A DNA stretch of 6,879 nt from Nitrososphaerota archaeon (GTDB lineage Archaea; Thermoproteota; Nitrososphaeria; Nitrososphaerales; Nitrosopumilaceae). The DNA is taken from positions 1 through 6,879 of the forward strand of contig JADFJY010000064.1 in the NCBI GenBank assembly GCA_022565935.1, in the 5' to 3' direction. A model generated the notes under the pieces. It saw nothing but the letters and a program-made list of their open reading frames with translations. It was not told where the DNA came from and made no database searches. Both the position numbers and the translations under genes were made by a program. This document shows, piece by piece, positions 4,367 to 6,879 of this stretch (positions within the stretch are counted from its first letter, which is position 1; every line of letters begins with the position of its first letter).

Positions 4367-6231
4367 TACACCATTAATTGTGGTCTCTTTGAGAGATATT
4401 TTGGTAAATTCAAACCAGAAAAAGGTTTTCCTTTAGTTTGCTTGTTTATTTCATTTAAGAAATCATCAAATGACAATTCTTTGACATCACCTGTTTTTCT
4501 ATCACGAACGCTTAGATTTTCAGAATTTACTTCTTTTTCACCAATTACCAAAATGTATCGTATCCATTCCTTTTCTGCTTCACGTATTCTTTTTCCAATG
4601 CTTTCATTTCTATCATCAATATCTACACGAATATTATTGCAAGAAATTTTATCAGTCAAAGTTTCTACAAAGTCATTAAATTCCTCTTTTAATGGAATTA
4701 CTCTTACTTGTGTTGGAGCTAACCATAAAGGAAATTGTGGTTTTTTTCCTTCTTTGATATCTTTTGCTGCTTTTTCTAACAAGACAAAAATTATTCTCTC
4801 AATGGCACCACTAGGAGAATTATGCAAGATTATAGGATGTTGTTTGTTGTTATTTTCATCAACAAATTCAATTCCATACCTATCAGCATTTTCCACATCA
4901 ATCTGGTCTGTAGAAAGAGCCGATGCTTTTCCTAAATTATCAATAAAGTTAAACTCCCATTTTAAAACAAAGTAAAAGAATTTTTCTTTCCACATTTCAA
5001 CTAATACTGGTTTGTCATTTTTTCTAACTAATTCTTCAATGAATGATTTATTTTCATTGTAAAAATCTTCAGTAAATCTAATTGCCATTTCATAATCAGA
5101 TTTATCAATTCCAAGTTCATGTAGAACACTTTGAGATAGATCAAATCTCAGGATAATCTCATCAACTGCCTGCCCTAGGTCTTTACAGAATGCATGACAG
5201 TCAGGCATTGTAAATGCTCTGAGTCGTCTCAATCCAACAAGTTCACCTGATTGCTCTCGACGAAAACTATATCGTGTAAGTTCATAGAGCCTGTATGGTA
5301 AATTCTTGTATGACATTTGATACTGATTAGCCATAAGAAATTGGCCAAAACAAGCTGCAAATCTCAAAAAGAGTTTTTTTCCTTCTGAATCAATATTGTA
5401 TTGCCTTGCTGGGAATCGATTAAAGTAACTAACCATACTTGGATGTTCTGAATCATACATAATTGGAGTTTCAACTTCATATCCCCCATAATCTTTTACT
5501 CTCTCAGTAACATATTGTTCAATCAAAGATTTAATCAGACGGCCATTAGGATAAAATCTCATATTTCCAGAATCAGAAGCTGGTTCATAGTCTGCAATTC
5601 CCATCTTCTTCATTAATGCAACATGTGGGGGAGATTCCTCAACACTACGTTGTTTTGCTGATTCATATTTTGCTAGAATTTCCAAGTTTTTGTGATTTGA
5701 GAAATCAAAATCAGCAATGTTAGTCATTGTTCCATCAGGAGACATTATTTTCCAATAAGAGTGAATTTTTGATTCACCTTTTAGAGCATCAGATGTAATT
5801 TCTGCGTCTTTTGAATCTGTTGAATCTTTTGTAATGACTTTGGAGCTTTCAGCTAGTGGATGTCCTTTTACTTGTAATTTGTAGGATTTAGTCCAGCCAA
5901 ATGGAGAATGAGATACTTCAATATCTGATGCGTTATTTTCCATCTCTTCAAGTAACGTCATAGCAATAGATGGTTTTGCAAGATTAGAGCTAAGATGAGC
6001 ATATGGATATAGCAATAATTTCTTACAACCAATTTTTCCCATAGAATTTTTTATTTGAGATATGGCATTTTGTGCCACTGAAGAATCATCACCGTCTTCT
6101 ATTGCAACAAATGCAACTACAACTTCCTCTAGTCTTTGGAGTTGAGGATTTTCTATATCTTCAGCCATTTTGATCTCTTTTTTTATTGGAGTATACTCAA
6201 TGCTGTCACAATGAAGTTGTAATATTCGCAT
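4366..6231 (-). CDS. thrS: Threonyl-tRNA synthetase, archaeal type
   Basis: A 621-residue cytosolic class II synthetase that charges tRNA-Thr. Residues 1 to about 145 are the archaeal D-aminoacyl-tRNA-deacylase-like editing domain that removes mischarged serine, with its hallmarks MRILQLHCDSIEY, LLLYPYAHLSSNLA (72-85) and KGHPLAES (122-129). The catalytic core follows. Its zinc ligands are Cys294 (RFAACFGQF), His346 (PDCHAF) and His470 (IILHNSPSG). Motif 2 is YSFRREQSGELVGLRRLRAF (321-340) and motif 3 is GAIERII (475-481). The anticodon-binding domain spans about 500-600, starting LWLAPTQVRVIPL, with the RIREAEKEWIRYILVIGEKE segment. Length matches the family. The start is fixed by the family N-terminus and by a TATA box 26 nt upstream. 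It is the first gene of an operon with the agmatinase. Confidence 0.97.
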   Translation of the reverse strand: MRILQLHCDSIEYTPIKKEIKMAEDIENPQLQRLEEVVVAFVAIEDGDDSSVAQNAISQIKNSMGKIGCKKLLLYPYAHLSSNLAKPSIAMTLLEEMENNASDIEVSHSPFGWTKSYKLQVKGHPLAESSKVITKDSTDSKDAEITSDALKGESKIHSYWKIMSPDGTMTNIADFDFSNHKNLEILAKYESAKQRSVEESPPHVALMKKMGIADYEPASDSGNMRFYPNGRLIKSLIEQYVTERVKDYGGYEVETPIMYDSEHPSMVSYFNRFPARQYNIDSEGKKLFLRFAACFGQFLMANQYQMSYKNLPYRLYELTRYSFRREQSGELVGLRRLRAFTMPDCHAFCKDLGQAVDEIILRFDLSQSVLHELGIDKSDYEMAIRFTEDFYNENKSFIEELVRKNDKPVLVEMWKEKFFYFVLKWEFNFIDNLGKASALSTDQIDVENADRYGIEFVDENNNKQHPIILHNSPSGAIERIIFVLLEKAAKDIKEGKKPQFPLWLAPTQVRVIPLKEEFNDFVETLTDKISCNNIRVDIDDRNESIGKRIREAEKEWIRYILVIGEKEVNSENLSVRDRKTGDVKELSFDDFLNEINKQTKGKPFSGLNLPKYLSKRPQLMV

Positions 6232-6253
6232 GAATAACCACTCTGTAGTTTAC

Positions 6254-6260
6254 TTTAAAA
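6254..6260 (-). promoter_or_regulatory. TATA box of the thrS-agmatinase operon
   Basis: Minus-strand TTTTAAA is centred 26 nt upstream of the thrS ATG at 6231, with no Shine-Dalgarno site in between, so a leaderless transcript is predicted. It lies just past the end of the extended zinc-finger frame (stop at 6264-6266). Confidence 0.55.
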
Positions 6261-6263
6261 TCC

Positions 6264-6389
6264 TTAGGTTTTGATTTGCACAAGATAGACATATCTTCCA
6301 GGATCTTTGTCCTGAACAAATCGAGAAATTTCAACACGAGTTATTTTCTTGTTTTTAATAAATTGAGTATTTGCCCATTTACTTAGATT
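6264..6389 (-). pseudogene. In-frame continuation of the zinc-finger gene after a TAG
   Basis: Directly after the TAG of the zinc-finger ORF (6390-6392) the same frame runs on for 41 codons to TAA at 6264-6266. The product looks like a real protein: NLSKWANTQFIKNKKITRV, then EISRFVQDKDPGRYVYLVQIKT. It has alternating strand-like segments and no low-complexity sequence. It has no start codon of its own near its N-terminus, since ATG at 6377 is in another frame and stops after seven codons. The simplest reading is that an 86-residue ancestral protein was split by a nonsense change. Stop readthrough, or chance openness, are alternatives. No family is recognised for this part. Confidence 0.4.
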
Positions 6390-6524
6390 CTATTTTTTGG
6401 TTTTTTGTGGTTTGGAGTGAGCTTTAATCATATGTCGTACAGTTCTTTCAGAGTCTGTAAATTCCATTTTACATATTCTACAGACCAGACTCGTTTCTTG
6501 AGTTTGTTTTCTAAATAAATTCAT
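6390..6524 (-). CDS. C2H2 zinc-finger peptide, 44 residues
   Basis: The 44-residue ORF starts MNLFRKQTQETSLV and contains one classical finger, C-x2-C-x12-H-x4-H: Cys15, Cys18, His31, His36 (CRICKMEF...VRHMIKAH). Phe22 is the aromatic four residues after the second Cys, and Val29 precedes the first His in a helix-like segment. A lysine-rich tail follows. Single C2H2 fingers of this sort are frequent in thaumarchaeal genomes and are presumed DNA-, RNA- or protein-binding. A TATATA-type box is centred exactly 26 nt upstream of the ATG, so a leaderless mRNA is predicted. The frame continues after the TAG for 41 codons, so the protein may be truncated. The next gene on this strand is thrS, which has its own promoter. 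Confidence 0.7.
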   Translation of the reverse strand: MNLFRKQTQETSLVCRICKMEFTDSERTVRHMIKAHSKPQKTKK

Positions 6525-6546
6525 AAAAAAACGACAATTTTCTGTC

Positions 6547-6553
6547 TATATAA
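6547..6553 (-). promoter_or_regulatory. TATA box of the zinc-finger gene (near-palindromic)
   Basis: Minus-strand TTATATA is centred at 6550, 26 nt upstream of the zinc-finger ATG at 6524. The core TATATA is symmetric, so it could also fire toward the HNH gene at 6605, giving a leader of roughly 28 nt; an alternative plus-strand box is CTAAAATA at 6577-6584, about 24 nt from that ATG. Confidence 0.55.
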
Positions 6554-6604
6554 TCTAATGTTATCAAAAATAATTTCTAAAATAATAGAATAAGAAAGAA
6601 AATC

Positions 6605-6829
6605 ATGGGCGATAGAAAAGATTTCAGTCAAACTGAGCTTTTGAAGTATCTTGGTCAATTTACTGTTAATAGGGCTAGATGTGAAAAATGTGGAATAACT
6701 GCACTTGATACAAAATTAAATTTACATCATAGAGATGGAAATTCTGAAAATAATAGTTACAAGAACATTGCAATCTATTGCGATAATCATCATAATGTTA
6801 TCGATGGTCGAGATACAGACCTCAATTAA
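6605..6829 (+). CDS. Small HNH-type protein (putative nuclease)
   Basis: A 74-residue protein with the core of an HNH/beta-beta-alpha-metal domain. It has a zinc knuckle CEKCG (Cys26, Cys29), then LNLHHRDGNSENN (His41 and His42 as the first HNH histidine), SYKNIAIYC with Asn54 as the central Asn, and CDNHHNVIDG with Cys59 and His62/His63 as the last ligands. The usual second CxxC is CDNH here, so the structural zinc would be Cys3His. The domain fills nearly the whole protein, with only a short helical N-terminus (FSQTELLKYL). It may cut DNA or may only bind it; no methylase, toxin or mobile-element gene is next to it. There is no Shine-Dalgarno site before the ATG. It is divergent from the zinc-finger gene. 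Confidence 0.7.
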   Translation: MGDRKDFSQTELLKYLGQFTVNRARCEKCGITALDTKLNLHHRDGNSENNSYKNIAIYCDNHHNVIDGRDTDLN

Positions 6830-6879
6830 TTCAGTATTGCAAATATGATGACCTCATCAAGACAGAAGTAAAAGACGGA

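Noticed and set aside
4442..4975. 177-codon plus-strand frame opposite thrS
   Set aside because: Ser/Phe-rich antisense shadow of the conserved anticodon-binding and motif 3 region.
6390..6392. TAG read as pyrrolysine in the zinc-finger gene
   Set aside because: Pyrrolysine use is not established for this lineage, no pyl genes or insertion context are visible, and a nonsense change is simpler.

Overview
The window looks like chromosomal DNA of a marine-type ammonia-oxidising archaeon (Nitrososphaerota/Thaumarchaeota, Nitrosopumilus-like). The reasons are: an archaeal and eukaryotic-type ribosomal protein S26e, which euryarchaea lack; an archaeal threonyl-tRNA synthetase with the DTD-like N-terminal editing domain; an archaetidylinositol-phosphate-synthase-type lipid enzyme; low G+C (about one third by eye); and TATA-like boxes centred about 26 nt upstream of start codons with almost no leader. 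The genus is an inference.

Layout. At 1-106 lies the 3' end of a plus-strand, probably extracellular protein. It converges on a minus-strand two-gene unit: a 204-residue soluble protein of unknown function with a winged-helix-like middle (1263-1877), overlapping by 4 nt a 373-residue surface protein with a signal peptide, a C-terminal membrane anchor and a cytoplasmic tail (145-1266). From 1878 to 2513 there is no large gene. This stretch holds a minus promoter, two near-identical promoter-like boxes (1990-2013, 2466-2489), two copies of a roughly 42-nt repeat (2052-2093, 2237-2278) and two 37-codon small ORFs: a single-pass membrane peptide and a two-CxxC zinc-ribbon peptide. Ribosomal protein S26e (2514-2801, plus) follows and converges, with a 2-nt gap, on a CDP-alcohol phosphatidyltransferase (2804-3376, minus). 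Next comes a minus-strand operon, thrS then an agmatinase-family gene, overlapping by one base (6231 to 3485). Upstream of thrS is a minus-strand C2H2 zinc-finger peptide (6390-6524) whose frame stays open after its TAG stop for 41 more codons (to 6264). Divergent from it is a 74-residue HNH-type protein (6605-6829). The last 50 bases hold no gene I can support.

Function. The recognisable genes are housekeeping: translation (S26e, ThrRS), ether-lipid headgroup synthesis, and arginine/agmatine or polyamine metabolism. They do not form one pathway. The least explained part is 1990-2500, where a duplicated promoter box, a duplicated transcript-borne motif and two tiny ORFs sit together. It could be a small-RNA and small-protein locus. 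No CRISPR array, insertion sequence, rRNA or tRNA was recognised.
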